A stretch of 64,000 nt of DNA from the NCBI RefSeq assembly GCF_001579845.1, contig NZ_CP007440.1, positions 868,001 to 932,000 on the forward strand, given 5' to 3'. Shown here in pieces: positions 17,099 through 25,314 of this stretch. The position numbers and the translations under genes are program-made. This stretch comes from Rhodoplanes sp. Z2-YC6860. Its GTDB lineage: Bacteria; Pseudomonadota; Alphaproteobacteria; Rhizobiales; Xanthobacteraceae. The notes beneath the pieces were generated by a model. The model was not told the origin of the DNA, made no database searches, and saw only the letters and a program-made list of their open reading frames with translations. The first letter of the stretch is position 1; each line of letters starts with the position of its first letter.

Positions 17099-17998
17099 AT
17101 GGATGCGAAAACCGCCGAAGCCCGGACCCACGAGTTCGATGCGCAGGATGTCGAATACATTCGCCACGGCGACAAGCCGCTCTTGGCCAAGGTCTACAAG
17201 CCGCGCGGCGATGGGCCGTTTCCCGCGCTGGTCGATCTGCATGGCGGCGCCTGGTGCATCGCCGACCGCAACACCGACAAGGTGCGTCACGAGTTCCTCG
17301 CGAGTCACGGCTGCACCGTGGTCTCGATCGACTTTCGCATGGCGAAAGAGGGCGCCTATCCGATCGCGCTGCAGGACATCAATTACGCGGTGCGCTGGAC
17401 CAAGCTTCACGCCAAGGAGCTGAAGACGAGGCCCGATCTCGTCGGCATCTCCGGCCAATCGAGCGGCGGGCACCTGGCGATGCTGGCCGCGATGCGGCCG
17501 CGCGATCCGCGCTACACGGCGATCCCGCTGCCGGCGGGCTCTCCCGCGCTCGATGCCACGGTGAAGTTCGCCGTGCTGTCATGGCCGGTGATCAATCCGC
17601 TGAGCCGCTATCGCCATGCCAAGCGGAACGCGGCGCTGCCCACTCCGCCGGAGTGGCCCAAGGGCATCATCGACAAGCATCATCAGTTCTGGGGCACCGA
17701 GGACAACATGGCCGAGGGCAACCCGATGCTGATGCTGGAGCGAGGCGAAAAAGCCGAGATGCCGCCGGCGATCTGGCACCAGGGCCGCGGCGATATCCTG
17801 CACGACTACAAGGACGAGGACTCGAGTTCGCCCGACACCGAAGCGCCGCGCTTCTGCAAGAACTACAAGAAGGCCGGTGGCGACATCGAGCTGTGTTATT
17901 TCGACAGCGACCGGAAGCCCGGCCATTCGCCGGACCTCACGAAGATCGGCGACACGTTCCAGCGCATGCTGGCGTTCATCGAAAAGCACGGGAAGTAA
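17099..17998 (+). CDS. Alpha/beta hydrolase (HSL/carboxylesterase-like)
   Basis: This 299-residue serine hydrolase has the oxyanion-hole motif HGGAW (48-52) and nucleophile motif GQSSG (119-123, Ser121), the arrangement of the hormone-sensitive-lipase esterase family. There is no signal peptide, so it is cytoplasmic. A C-terminal catalytic His is expected in the KPGHSPDL segment. It is divergent from the Bug-Bug-monooxygenase operon, with about 160 bases between them, which may be a shared control region. It probably hydrolyses a small ester linked to that pathway (inference). Confidence 0.85.
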   Translation: MDAKTAEARTHEFDAQDVEYIRHGDKPLLAKVYKPRGDGPFPALVDLHGGAWCIADRNTDKVRHEFLASHGCTVVSIDFRMAKEGAYPIALQDINYAVRWTKLHAKELKTRPDLVGISGQSSGGHLAMLAAMRPRDPRYTAIPLPAGSPALDATVKFAVLSWPVINPLSRYRHAKRNAALPTPPEWPKGIIDKHHQFWGTEDNMAEGNPMLMLERGEKAEMPPAIWHQGRGDILHDYKDEDSSSPDTEAPRFCKNYKKAGGDIELCYFDSDRKPGHSPDLTKIGDTFQRMLAFIEKHGK

Positions 17999-18015
17999 GC
18001 CGCTTGCTCAGCTTA

Positions 18016-18039
18016 CCTCTCCCCGCTTGCGGGCAGAGG
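18016..18039. repeat. CCTCTCCCCGC/GCGGGCAGAGG hairpin repeat
   Basis: A near-perfect hairpin (CCTCT with AGAGG, and CCCGC with GCGGG) lies just after the esterase stop. It resembles half of the CTCTCCCGC/GCGGGAGAG repeat at 32617-32745, so it is probably a single unit of that dispersed family. It may also end the esterase transcript. Confidence 0.45.
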
Positions 18040-18073
18040 GGGTGCATCGCCACCGTTGCGGTAGAATCGTCAA

Positions 18074-18310
18074 ATGAAGAAACTTCTATTCTGTGTGTCC
18101 GCTATTCTGCTCTTCACAGTAACAGCCCGCGCCGAACCGGTTCGCTGCAGCAACGAGCTCAAGGCCTGCATCGCCGCCTGCGGCTCGCTTCCAGCCGGCC
18201 AGCGCTCGTCGCCGTGCATCACCGCCTGCCAGATGCGAATGAACTCATGCCGGCAGAACGGCTGCTGGGACAACGGCGCGTCGCGTTATTGCGGGCTGCT
18301 GCGGCAGTAG
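18074..18310 (+). CDS. Small cysteine-rich exported protein, function unknown
   Basis: The 78-residue product has a clear signal peptide (MKKLLFCVSAILLFT ... ARA, cleavage near residue 20). The mature part of about 58 residues contains eight cysteines spaced as if forming disulfides (CSNELKACIAAC, CITAC, then later CRQNGC and C). I do not recognise a family. The ATG is preceded by a weak purine stretch. It lies alone between the esterase and the convergent methyltransferase. A role in the periplasm or as a secreted peptide is plausible but unproven. Confidence 0.7.
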   Translation: MKKLLFCVSAILLFTVTARAEPVRCSNELKACIAACGSLPAGQRSSPCITACQMRMNSCRQNGCWDNGASRYCGLLRQ

Positions 18311-18332
18311 CCGCTGGGCAGCGTCGGCGAGA

Positions 18333-19082
18333 CTACCGGTTCCGGCGCCAGTAAACGCCCATGCCGTCGATCGGCAGAATCACCTCGGTGATCCCGTGCT
18401 TGGCACGGAATTCGTTGATCGCCTGGGCGCAGGGCGGCAGGAAATAGTCGTCAACGATCAGGAAGCCGCCGGGCGACAGTTTGCCATAGAGCGCATCCAT
18501 CGCCTGGATGGTCGATTCGTACATGTCGCCGTCGACGCGGAGCACCGCGAGCTTCTCGATCGGCGCGACATGCAGCGTGTCCTTGAACCAGCCTTCGAGA
18601 AACATCACGCGCTCGTCGAGCAGCTGGTAGCTTCGGAAATTGTCCTCGACGTCCTGGCGTGACACCGCAAGCTGCTTGTGGGTGTGGTGCGTGTCGCCCT
18701 TGTCGGCTGCATATTTATCGGCGTCGGGCTCGGGCAATCCCATGAAGCTGTCGGCGACGAACACGCGGCGCTCGCGCTCGCCATAGGCTTCGATGATGCC
18801 CTTCATGAAGATGCAGGCGCCGCCGCGCCAGACGCCGGTCTCTATGAAGTCGCCCGGGATGCCGTCCAGGATCACGGTCTCGCAGGCGTTGCGCAGATTG
18901 CCCATGCGCGCGGTGCCGATCATGGTCTGCGCCAGCGCCGGCCAGTCACGGCCGAGCGCGCGGAGCAGTGGATTGTGGGTGGGACCGGCCCAAGGGTCCT
19001 GAGGAGGATCTTTGTAGAGCGTTCCGACCAGAGATGCTTCGAGCAGATTGAGGTACTTATTGATCAGCCGCATCTCATTCAT
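18333..19082 (-). CDS. TylF/MycF-family O-methyltransferase
   Basis: This 249-residue SAM-dependent methyltransferase belongs to the macrocin O-methyltransferase (TylF) family. The SAM-binding segment is GDFIETGVWRGGACIFMKG (about residues 75-93). The metal-binding acidic segment is RVDGDMYES, then FLIVDDYFLPPC near the C terminus. Family members methylate sugar hydroxyls in antibiotics or surface glycans. It is divergent from a glycosyltransferase-like gene (19252), so a surface polysaccharide role is suggested. Start is ATG at 19082 with a weak ribosome-binding site. Confidence 0.88.
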   Translation of the reverse strand: MNEMRLINKYLNLLEASLVGTLYKDPPQDPWAGPTHNPLLRALGRDWPALAQTMIGTARMGNLRNACETVILDGIPGDFIETGVWRGGACIFMKGIIEAYGERERRVFVADSFMGLPEPDADKYAADKGDTHHTHKQLAVSRQDVEDNFRSYQLLDERVMFLEGWFKDTLHVAPIEKLAVLRVDGDMYESTIQAMDALYGKLSPGGFLIVDDYFLPPCAQAINEFRAKHGITEVILPIDGMGVYWRRNR

Positions 19083-19251
19083 GATCTTGGATCTGCTCGT
19101 GTTCTTTCGCTGGGCCGGTGCGCGTACTCCTGCTCACAATATTTCGTCGCCGAATCAGTGATAACATTTTACACGGATGCGGAGAAGCCGAGCGGTCTTC
19201 GCACGCGTTGTCGCGTCCCCTCACGCATCGAATATTCAAGGCTTTCGGCAC

Positions 19252-20091
19252 ATGAGCCGTTACTCGATATGGGTCGTGTCGCCGCCGAACTACATTCACA
19301 GTCAGGCCTTCGACGAAGTTGCGCTCGGTTTGAACGCCGCGTTCGGTGCGTTGGGCCTCGAATGCGAGATCGTCCGGGAACCGTCGCGGCTCGGCGACGT
19401 CACCATCGTGCTCGGCGGCAACCTGCTCTCGGCCGTGCCGGTGCCGCAAGGCAAGCGGCTGATCCTGTTCAATCTCGAACAGATCACGCCGGGCTCGCCG
19501 TGGCTGACCGATGCTTATCTCGCGCTGCTGCGCCGCTATCCGGTGTGGGACTACAGCGAGGGCAACATCGCCGAGCTCGCGCGCATGGGCATTGCGGCCA
19601 CGCATTGCGGGATCGGCTATGTGCCGGAACTGACCCGCATTGCGCCCGCGCCGGAGGATATCGACGTGCTGTTCGTCGGCTCGGTGAACGACCGGCGGCT
19701 CGCGGTGCTGAAGCAGCTCGCCGCGCAGGGCGTCAACGTCGAGGCGCGGTTCAACGTCTACGGCGCGGAGCGCGACGCGTTCCTGGCGCGCAGCAAGATC
19801 ATGCTCAACGTGCACTTCTACGACTCGCGGCTGTTCGAGATCGTCCGGGTCTCTTATCTGCTCGCCAACAGCAAATGTGTGGTGTCGGAGACCGGCGCCG
19901 ACCGGGCGATCGAGCAGCAGTTCGAGCCCGGCATTGCATTTGCGCCGTACGAAAAGCTTGCCGAGACTTGCATCGCGTTGCTGCGAAATCCAAACGCGCG
20001 CCGTGAAACGGCCCAGGCGGGGTTCGCGCGCATCAAAGCCATGCCGCAGAGCGAATATCTGCGCCGGGCGCTTTCGAGCGTGCAGCCGTAA
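19252..20091 (+). CDS. Glycosyltransferase-like protein
   Basis: This is a soluble protein of 279 residues. It contains a Rossmann-like core (VLFVGSVNDRR), and then KIMLNVHFYDSRLFEIVRVSYLLANSK, the type of segment that binds the nucleotide-sugar in GT-B glycosyltransferases (glycosyl transferases group 1-like). It lacks the full N-terminal GT-B signature, so the assignment is tentative. I chose the ATG at 19252 (MSRYSIWVV) over an in-frame start 75 bases earlier, because the upstream stretch is basic and unlike a folded N terminus. It is divergent from the TylF methyltransferase, consistent with glycan decoration. Confidence 0.6.
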   Translation: MSRYSIWVVSPPNYIHSQAFDEVALGLNAAFGALGLECEIVREPSRLGDVTIVLGGNLLSAVPVPQGKRLILFNLEQITPGSPWLTDAYLALLRRYPVWDYSEGNIAELARMGIAATHCGIGYVPELTRIAPAPEDIDVLFVGSVNDRRLAVLKQLAAQGVNVEARFNVYGAERDAFLARSKIMLNVHFYDSRLFEIVRVSYLLANSKCVVSETGADRAIEQQFEPGIAFAPYEKLAETCIALLRNPNARRETAQAGFARIKAMPQSEYLRRALSSVQP

Positions 20092-20096
20092 ATCCG

Positions 20097-21059
20097 CTAT
20101 TTCGGCTTTGTGGCGACGGCTTCCGCAACCGCGGCGACTTTCGCGCGCTGCTCTTCGATCGCGGCCGCGAATTCCGCGGCGTTGCCCGGCCGCATCGTCG
20201 AGCCGGTGGGCTTCAGCCGCTCGGCCACCGCAGGATCGTTTGCGATCTCACGCACGTCCGCGGCGATCCGCGCTTTCAGGCTCTCCGGCATGCCGCGCCA
20301 ACCATAGATGCCGTTGACGCCGTTGAAGCTCAGCTCGGGGAAGCCGGCTTCGGCCGGCGTGGGAACTTCAGGGGCAAGCGGCGAGCGCGCACTGTTCGTC
20401 ACCATCAGGAATTTGCCACGGCCCGATTGCACCTGCGGCAGCAACAGCGTGATGCCGGTGGCGAGAAGCTGCACGCGGCCGGTGGCAAAATCCTGAAACG
20501 CCGGGCTGAAGTCGCGATAGGCGATCTGCGTGATGTCGATGCCGGCGGACTTCTGCAGCGCCGCCACCACGTAGAGCGGCAGGCCGGTGGTCGCCGCCCA
20601 GTTGAGCTGGCCGGGCCGCTCCTTCGCCGCTTTGACGAAATCAGCGAGCGTGCCGAGCTTCAGCGTGTCCGACACGGTCAGCGCCAGTGTGGAATCGATG
20701 GCGCTCGCCACCGGCACCACGTCGCGCACGTCATAAGGCAGCTTGTCGCCGTGAATGAGCGGGTTGATTGAGAGCAGCCCCGCGAAGGCGAACATCAGCG
20801 AGTGATTGTCGCGATCGGAGAGGAACGACTGCACGGCCAGGATGCCGTCGGCGCCCTGCCGGTTCTCGACCACGACCGGCTGGCCCCATTTCGCCGACAG
20901 CCGCTCGGCAAACACGCGGGCAGAGGCATCCATGCCGCTGCCGGGCCCGAGCGGCGTGATCAGCCGCACGGTGTGCTGCGGCCAGACTGGCGATTGCGCC
21001 GATGCCGTCGCGGGCGCGAGCAAGATCGCCAAGCCGCAAATGAGCCACGGCACCCGCAT
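20097..21059 (-). CDS. Bug/TctC-family solute-binding protein (third copy)
   Basis: This is a 320-residue periplasmic binding protein with signal peptide (MRVPWLICGLAI ... ATASAQS). Family segments are HTVRLITPLGPGSGMDAS and VVENRQGADG. The start at 21059 is supported by GGGAGG 6 bases upstream. That Shine-Dalgarno sequence is partly paired in a strong 10-bp hairpin (21067-21092), which may control translation. It is a solitary gene convergent with the glycosyltransferase-like gene, with no transporter membrane subunits nearby. The ligand is unknown. Confidence 0.88.
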   Translation of the reverse strand: MRVPWLICGLAILLAPATASAQSPVWPQHTVRLITPLGPGSGMDASARVFAERLSAKWGQPVVVENRQGADGILAVQSFLSDRDNHSLMFAFAGLLSINPLIHGDKLPYDVRDVVPVASAIDSTLALTVSDTLKLGTLADFVKAAKERPGQLNWAATTGLPLYVVAALQKSAGIDITQIAYRDFSPAFQDFATGRVQLLATGITLLLPQVQSGRGKFLMVTNSARSPLAPEVPTPAEAGFPELSFNGVNGIYGWRGMPESLKARIAADVREIANDPAVAERLKPTGSTMRPGNAAEFAAAIEEQRAKVAAVAEAVATKPK

Positions 21060-21066
21060 GACATCC

Positions 21067-21092
21067 TCCCGCCGGCACATCGGCCGGCGGGA
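21067..21092 (-). promoter_or_regulatory. Hairpin overlapping the ribosome-binding site of the third Bug gene
   Basis: On the minus strand the leader folds as TCCCGCCGGC/GCCGGCGGGA, a perfect 10-bp stem (21083-21092 with 21067-21076) with a 6-base loop. Its 3' arm contains most of the GGGAGG site used by the gene starting at 21059. A stem this strong would hide the site unless melted or displaced. Confidence 0.5.
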
Positions 21093-21135
21093 AAACTATA
21101 GCAGAGCGCGCCTGGCTCAAGAGTGGTTGGCGCGC

Positions 21136-22182
21136 TTACGCGATCGGCAGCGCCGGATGGTCGAACTCGTCGAGCTTGCCGCCCGTCATGCGCTGCTGCA
21201 GTTCGCGGCCACTGAGCATCCCGTGCGGGAAGGCGAGGGCGGGTGCGCTGGCCTTGTCGAGCCGCGCGATCTGCTCCGCCGTCAGCTTGAGGTCGGCCGC
21301 GCCGAGGTTGTCTTCGAGTTGTTCGAGGCTGCGTGGCCCGATGATCGGCAGGGAGCCTTTCGTAGCGACCCAGGCGACGGCGACCTGGCTCGGCGTCGCG
21401 CCGATGTCTTTCGCAACGGCCAGCAATTCATCGAGCACGGCCGTGCGTTGCGCGTTGTTCTCGGCCTGGAACACCCGGCCGCCAAGGCCTTCGGCCCGCC
21501 CCTGTTCGCCGCGCCGGTACTTGCCGGTGAGCATGCCGCCGCCGAGCGGCGACCAAGCGACAATACCAAGCCCCAGCGCCTGGCCCATCGGCAGCAGGTC
21601 CTGCTCGGTGCTGCGCTCGACCAGGCTGTGCTCGACCTGAAGGCCCGCGATCGGCGCGGAGCCGCGCAGCTCGGCGATCGTTGCGGCGCGCGCGACGCGC
21701 CAGGCCGGAAAGTCCGACAGTCCCGCATAGAGCACCTTGCCGGAGCGCACCAGATTGTCGAAGCCGCGCACGATCTCCTCGGCAGGCGTGACGCCATCGG
21801 GGAAATGCACCCAGTAGAGGTCGATGTGGTCGGTCTTCAGCCGCTTCAGGCTCGCCTCGACCGAAATGCTCATTGCCTTGCGGCTGTTGCCGGTGACCAA
21901 GATGCCGCCTTTGGGCGTGGGACTCTGCGTGAACTTCGTCGCCAGCACGAAATCGTCGCGGCGGCCTTGCAGGTACTCGCCGAGCAGCTCTTCGGATTCG
22001 CCGAACTGATAGGCGTCCGACGTGTCGATGAAATTGCCGCCGGCCTCGGCGTAGCGGTCGAAAATGCGCCGCCCCTCGTCGGGCTTCGCACCATGGCCCC
22101 AGCGGGTGCCGAAGTTGCCGGCCCCCAGCACCAGTTCCGAAACCCGCAGGCCGGTGTGCCGGCCGAACACCTTGTAACGCAT
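21136..22182 (-). CDS. Aldo/keto reductase
   Basis: This is a 348-residue NADPH-dependent (beta/alpha)8 oxidoreductase. Catalytic residues are visible: the FIDTSDAYQFGESEELLG segment with Asp and Tyr, Lys in LATKF, and His in YWVHFPD. Near the C terminus, IIGPRSLEQLEDN binds the cofactor phosphate. It resembles the YajO/PhdYeshin general reductase group; the substrate is unknown. I chose the ATG at 22182, which follows GAGGAG. It is divergent from a TetR regulator, and the shared promoters overlap palindromes, so it is probably repressed by that regulator and induced by an electrophile or aldehyde. Confidence 0.92.
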   Translation of the reverse strand: MRYKVFGRHTGLRVSELVLGAGNFGTRWGHGAKPDEGRRIFDRYAEAGGNFIDTSDAYQFGESEELLGEYLQGRRDDFVLATKFTQSPTPKGGILVTGNSRKAMSISVEASLKRLKTDHIDLYWVHFPDGVTPAEEIVRGFDNLVRSGKVLYAGLSDFPAWRVARAATIAELRGSAPIAGLQVEHSLVERSTEQDLLPMGQALGLGIVAWSPLGGGMLTGKYRRGEQGRAEGLGGRVFQAENNAQRTAVLDELLAVAKDIGATPSQVAVAWVATKGSLPIIGPRSLEQLEDNLGAADLKLTAEQIARLDKASAPALAFPHGMLSGRELQQRMTGGKLDEFDHPALPIA

Positions 22183-22215
22183 TGGGAAACTCCTCACGAA
22201 GCCGCGTGTTTTTAA

Positions 22216-22260
22216 ATGATGATCATCATCATTGTTGATTTTATATGTCGATCATCATAT
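22216..22260. promoter_or_regulatory. Candidate TetR operators between AKR and tetR-like gene
   Basis: A perfect 14-bp palindrome ATGATGATCATCAT occupies 22216-22229. A second, imperfect inverted repeat ATATG...CATAT with a shared GATCATCAT core occupies 22243-22260. The second lies between the -35 and -10 elements of both divergent promoters, so a bound repressor would block both genes. This is the usual layout for TetR-type autoregulation. Confidence 0.6.
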
Positions 22261-22263
22261 AAC
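22235..22263 (+). promoter_or_regulatory. Promoter of the TetR-family gene
   Basis: TTGATT (22235-22240) and TATAAC (22258-22263) are separated by 17 bases. This places the transcription start about 27 bases before the ATG at 22297. It overlaps the divergent promoter for the aldo/keto reductase. Confidence 0.55.
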
Positions 22264-22269
22264 GGTCAA
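22240..22269 (-). promoter_or_regulatory. Promoter of the aldo/keto reductase gene
   Basis: On the minus strand, TTGACC (22264-22269) and TATAAA (22240-22245) are separated by 18 bases. The predicted leader to the ATG at 22182 is about 50 bases and contains the 14-bp palindrome. Confidence 0.55.
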
Positions 22270-22296
22270 GCCTGGACGATTTTGGGAGCGCTTCAC

Positions 22297-22890
22297 ATGA
22301 AGGTGAGCCGCGAGGAGGCCGAGGCCAATCGCGAGCGGATCATCGAGGCGGCCAGCCGGTTATTCCGGGAAAAGGGCCTCGACGGCATCGGCGTCGCCGA
22401 TCTGATGAAGGGCGCAGGCCTGACGCATGGCGGCTTCTACGGGCATTTCAAATCGAAGGACGATCTCGCGGCGCAGGCCGCAGGACGCGCGCTCCAACGC
22501 AGCAACGCGAAGTGGGTCGACCTGATCGAGAAATCCAAGGGCGATTCGTTCGCCTTGGTGGCGAAGGGCTATCTGTCGGAAGAGCATCGAGACAAGCTCG
22601 GCAGCGGTTGCGCATTCGCGGCGCTTGGCGCCGATGCCGCGCGGCAGGGCCGCTCGTTTCGCCAGGCGTTCACGGATGGTCTCAATGCGGCGATCGGCAT
22701 CCTCGCCGGCATCGTGTCCGGGCGTTCCAAGGCCGACAAACGCAAGCACGCCCTCGCCGCCATGTCGCAGATGGTGGGAGCATTGGTGCTGTCGCGCGCG
22801 GTCGACGATCGCGATCTCTCCGGCGAAATTCTGCGTGCCGCGCTCGACGATATTATTGGACGGAACGCCACGGGATCGGACGTCCGATAG
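22297..22890 (+). CDS. TetR/AcrR-family transcriptional regulator
   Basis: This is a 197-residue repressor-type protein. The N-terminal helix-turn-helix is typical (RIIEAASRLFREKGLDGIGVADLMKGAG then LTHGGFYGHFKSKDDL; residues about 13-60). The C-terminal half is the variable ligand-binding domain. It belongs to the subgroup often paired with reductases or efflux pumps. I placed the start at the ATG at 22297 behind GGGAG; the frame is open further upstream but that stretch lies in the control region. It is likely autoregulated and controls the divergent aldo/keto reductase through the palindromes at 22216-22260. Confidence 0.92.
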   Translation: MKVSREEAEANRERIIEAASRLFREKGLDGIGVADLMKGAGLTHGGFYGHFKSKDDLAAQAAGRALQRSNAKWVDLIEKSKGDSFALVAKGYLSEEHRDKLGSGCAFAALGADAARQGRSFRQAFTDGLNAAIGILAGIVSGRSKADKRKHALAAMSQMVGALVLSRAVDDRDLSGEILRAALDDIIGRNATGSDVR

Positions 22891-22911
22891 GCTTCGGGAT
22901 TTGACCGCGCG

Positions 22912-25122
22912 TCAGCGCTGCAACACGCCGATCGCCCGGCTGGCAAAGCTCAGGCGTTCGGCCATCACGGCGATCACGTAGCTGAGCAGCGCCTGGCCGA
23001 GCGCCGGACGCTGCTCCTTGATGCGGCGGTAGTCGTCGGCGCTGAGCTCATACAGCACGCTGTCGATCTCGGCCTGGATTGCGGCGCTGCGCGGCCGTCC
23101 GGTGATCAATCCCATTTCGCCGATCGTGGTGTGGCGGCCGAGGCTGCGGACCCGCACGGTATGGCCTTCGCCGAGATCGACGATGACGCCGACGCGGCCT
23201 TCGAGGATGAAATGCATGGAGTCGGATGGCTCGCCCTGGCGGGCGATGGTCTCGCCGGCCGGGACCTCGAGCCGCCGGCAATGCTCGACCAACATGTCGG
23301 CGTGCTCCGAACTGCCGAGCGCTTCGGTGAGCCAGTCGTGCAGCGAACGCGCCTCGCCGCCGTCGGCCCGATGCACGTCGATCACCGCCTGCTCGCAGGA
23401 TTCCAGCGCACGGTCGAGGTTCGGCGCGATGATCACGTCGTCGGTGATGAAGCGGGCGATGCGGAATGGCCTTTCCAGCTCGGCTGTCAGGTTCACCAGC
23501 ACGAGCCTGGCGCCGCATTCGGCGGCCGCGTCCTTGATCTGGGAGAAGCTGTGCGTGGCCGACGAATCGATGCCAGTGACGAGCCGCAGGTCGAACAGCA
23601 GGAAGCGGCATTCGGAGCGCTGCGCGAGCAGCGACTTGACGTATTCGTAGAGCCGGTTGGCCGAGCCGAAGAACAGGTAGCTCTGCAGCGCCACGCCCTG
23701 GATCTCGCGGCCATGGCGCGCCAGCAGGGCAAGCTCAGTCGGGCTGCGGTCGAGCGAACTGCGGTATTCGGAGCCGTCGAAGCTGAACTTGATGGCGTTG
23801 ACGCGGCTGACGCTCAACGCAAAGGTCGCGCAGCCGATCACGATGCCGATCATCACGCCCGCGATGAAGCCCCAGGAGACGATGATCAGCGCGATCGCGA
23901 GCAGCGACAGATATTCGAGCGGCTGCAGCTGCCGCACCGAATGGATCAGCCAGCGGTAGCAGAGATTCCAGCCTGCAAAGAACAGCAAGCCGCCGAGCGC
24001 GAATTTCGGCACATAGCCGAGAAAGTCCGGGTTGACCACCAGCATGGCGGCGCTGATCGCGGCGAGCGTGAGGCCCGACAGCCGGCCGGTCGCGCCGGCC
24101 GCGTTGTTCAGCGTGGTCCGGCTGAGCGACAGGCAGCTGACAAAGCCGCCCAGCGCCGAGCTGCACAGGCAAGCGATGCCGAGCGCGTTCAGCTCCCGCT
24201 CGATGTTGGCCTCGCGCTTGGTCGCGATCTCGACGCCGGTGGTGTTGAGGAGGAGGCTGATGGTCGTCACGAACATCACGGCGAGAAGGTCGCCGGCGAG
24301 CCAGGGCAGGGTGGCCCAGGGGAAGCTTCTGAGCGATTCGAGCTGCCATGGCGAATGCAGCGACGCGGCCGATTGCAGATGGAACGTCCAGCCGTTGGCC
24401 TTGGCTTCGGCGGGCGATGAGCCGGTCAGCAGGATCACCAGCTGCGTGACTGCGACAGCGGCGAGCAGCACGGCCGGCAGGATGTAGGGACTGCGCGATC
24501 GCCCGATGAAAAGCCTGAGCACGGCCGCGACCGCAATGCCGGCCATCACCTTGGCGGCCATCTGGCCATGCAGGAAGGTCTCGGCGCTCGCCAAGGTGAG
24601 CCGTTGGTCGGTGATCACCTGGATCGCGCCCATGATCATCAGCACGCCGGTCGCGCCGAGAAATCCGCCGATCACCGGATAGGGTACGAAGCGGATCGCG
24701 CGCCCCGCGCGGGTCATGCCGAGCACGCAAAGGACGATGCCGGTCACGGCGGTGCCGAGCGCCATCACGATCAGCGCCGGTTCCAACAGATGGCTGGTCC
24801 CTTCGCCCGAAAGCCGCGTCATCATCGCGGCGACCAGCGTGGCGGTCACCGCCGATGTCGAGGTGTCGGGTCCGGCGATGGCGAAAGGCAGCGAGCTGCG
24901 CCACGCGACAACGGCGGCAGCGATCGCGGCGGACAGGAACGTCACCGCGATGCCGTAGGACAGCCAGCGCGACAGCGGCCCGGAGAAGATGAGCGCCGCA
25001 TAGGACAGGCAATAGGCGATCGACAGCACGCTGCAGATCGCGCCGGCGAGCATATCGCGCAGCGCACCGCGTAGCGGTTGGCTGGCCCCGGCGGAGTCGC
25101 CAACGGCGCTATCGATCGACAT
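22912..25122 (-). CDS. SulP-family anion transporter with STAS and cyclic-nucleotide-binding domains
   Basis: This 736-residue inner-membrane protein has three parts. Residues about 20-430 are a SulP/SLC26-type permease with many transmembrane helices and the segment FAIAGPDTSTSAVTA. A STAS domain (about 470-580) contains FDLRLVTGIDSSATHSF. A C-terminal cNMP-binding (Crp/cAMP-type) domain (about 610-730) contains ARQGEPSDSMHFILEGRVGV and GEMGLITGRPRSAAIQA. The likely substrate is sulfate, bicarbonate or another anion, with gating by a cyclic nucleotide (inference). Start at 25122 follows GGGAG. A hairpin lies just before that site. It is monocistronic. Confidence 0.88.
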   Translation of the reverse strand: MSIDSAVGDSAGASQPLRGALRDMLAGAICSVLSIAYCLSYAALIFSGPLSRWLSYGIAVTFLSAAIAAAVVAWRSSLPFAIAGPDTSTSAVTATLVAAMMTRLSGEGTSHLLEPALIVMALGTAVTGIVLCVLGMTRAGRAIRFVPYPVIGGFLGATGVLMIMGAIQVITDQRLTLASAETFLHGQMAAKVMAGIAVAAVLRLFIGRSRSPYILPAVLLAAVAVTQLVILLTGSSPAEAKANGWTFHLQSAASLHSPWQLESLRSFPWATLPWLAGDLLAVMFVTTISLLLNTTGVEIATKREANIERELNALGIACLCSSALGGFVSCLSLSRTTLNNAAGATGRLSGLTLAAISAAMLVVNPDFLGYVPKFALGGLLFFAGWNLCYRWLIHSVRQLQPLEYLSLLAIALIIVSWGFIAGVMIGIVIGCATFALSVSRVNAIKFSFDGSEYRSSLDRSPTELALLARHGREIQGVALQSYLFFGSANRLYEYVKSLLAQRSECRFLLFDLRLVTGIDSSATHSFSQIKDAAAECGARLVLVNLTAELERPFRIARFITDDVIIAPNLDRALESCEQAVIDVHRADGGEARSLHDWLTEALGSSEHADMLVEHCRRLEVPAGETIARQGEPSDSMHFILEGRVGVIVDLGEGHTVRVRSLGRHTTIGEMGLITGRPRSAAIQAEIDSVLYELSADDYRRIKEQRPALGQALLSYVIAVMAERLSFASRAIGVLQR

Positions 25123-25134
25123 TGGACAACTCCC

Positions 25135-25155
25135 GCCCGCCGCAAACCGGCGGGC
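25135..25155 (-). promoter_or_regulatory. Leader hairpin adjacent to the SulP ribosome-binding site
   Basis: A perfect 8-bp stem GCCCGCCG/CGGCGGGC (25135-25142 with 25148-25155) with a 5-base loop abuts the GGGAG site used by the gene starting at 25122. It may tune translation or act as an attenuator. Confidence 0.4.
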
Positions 25156-25314
25156 ATGCCCCTGAACTATAAACGACAGAATTATGACAGTGGCTTGAAG
25201 GCCCAACGTATTGGAATCATGCAGAAAGGATTGCAACACCACGTCAGCCGATCAGCGGACGGCGGTAGCGTGATCTTTTTGATGGATGGCAGGCGTCCGG
25301 GTCGTGGCGGAAGA

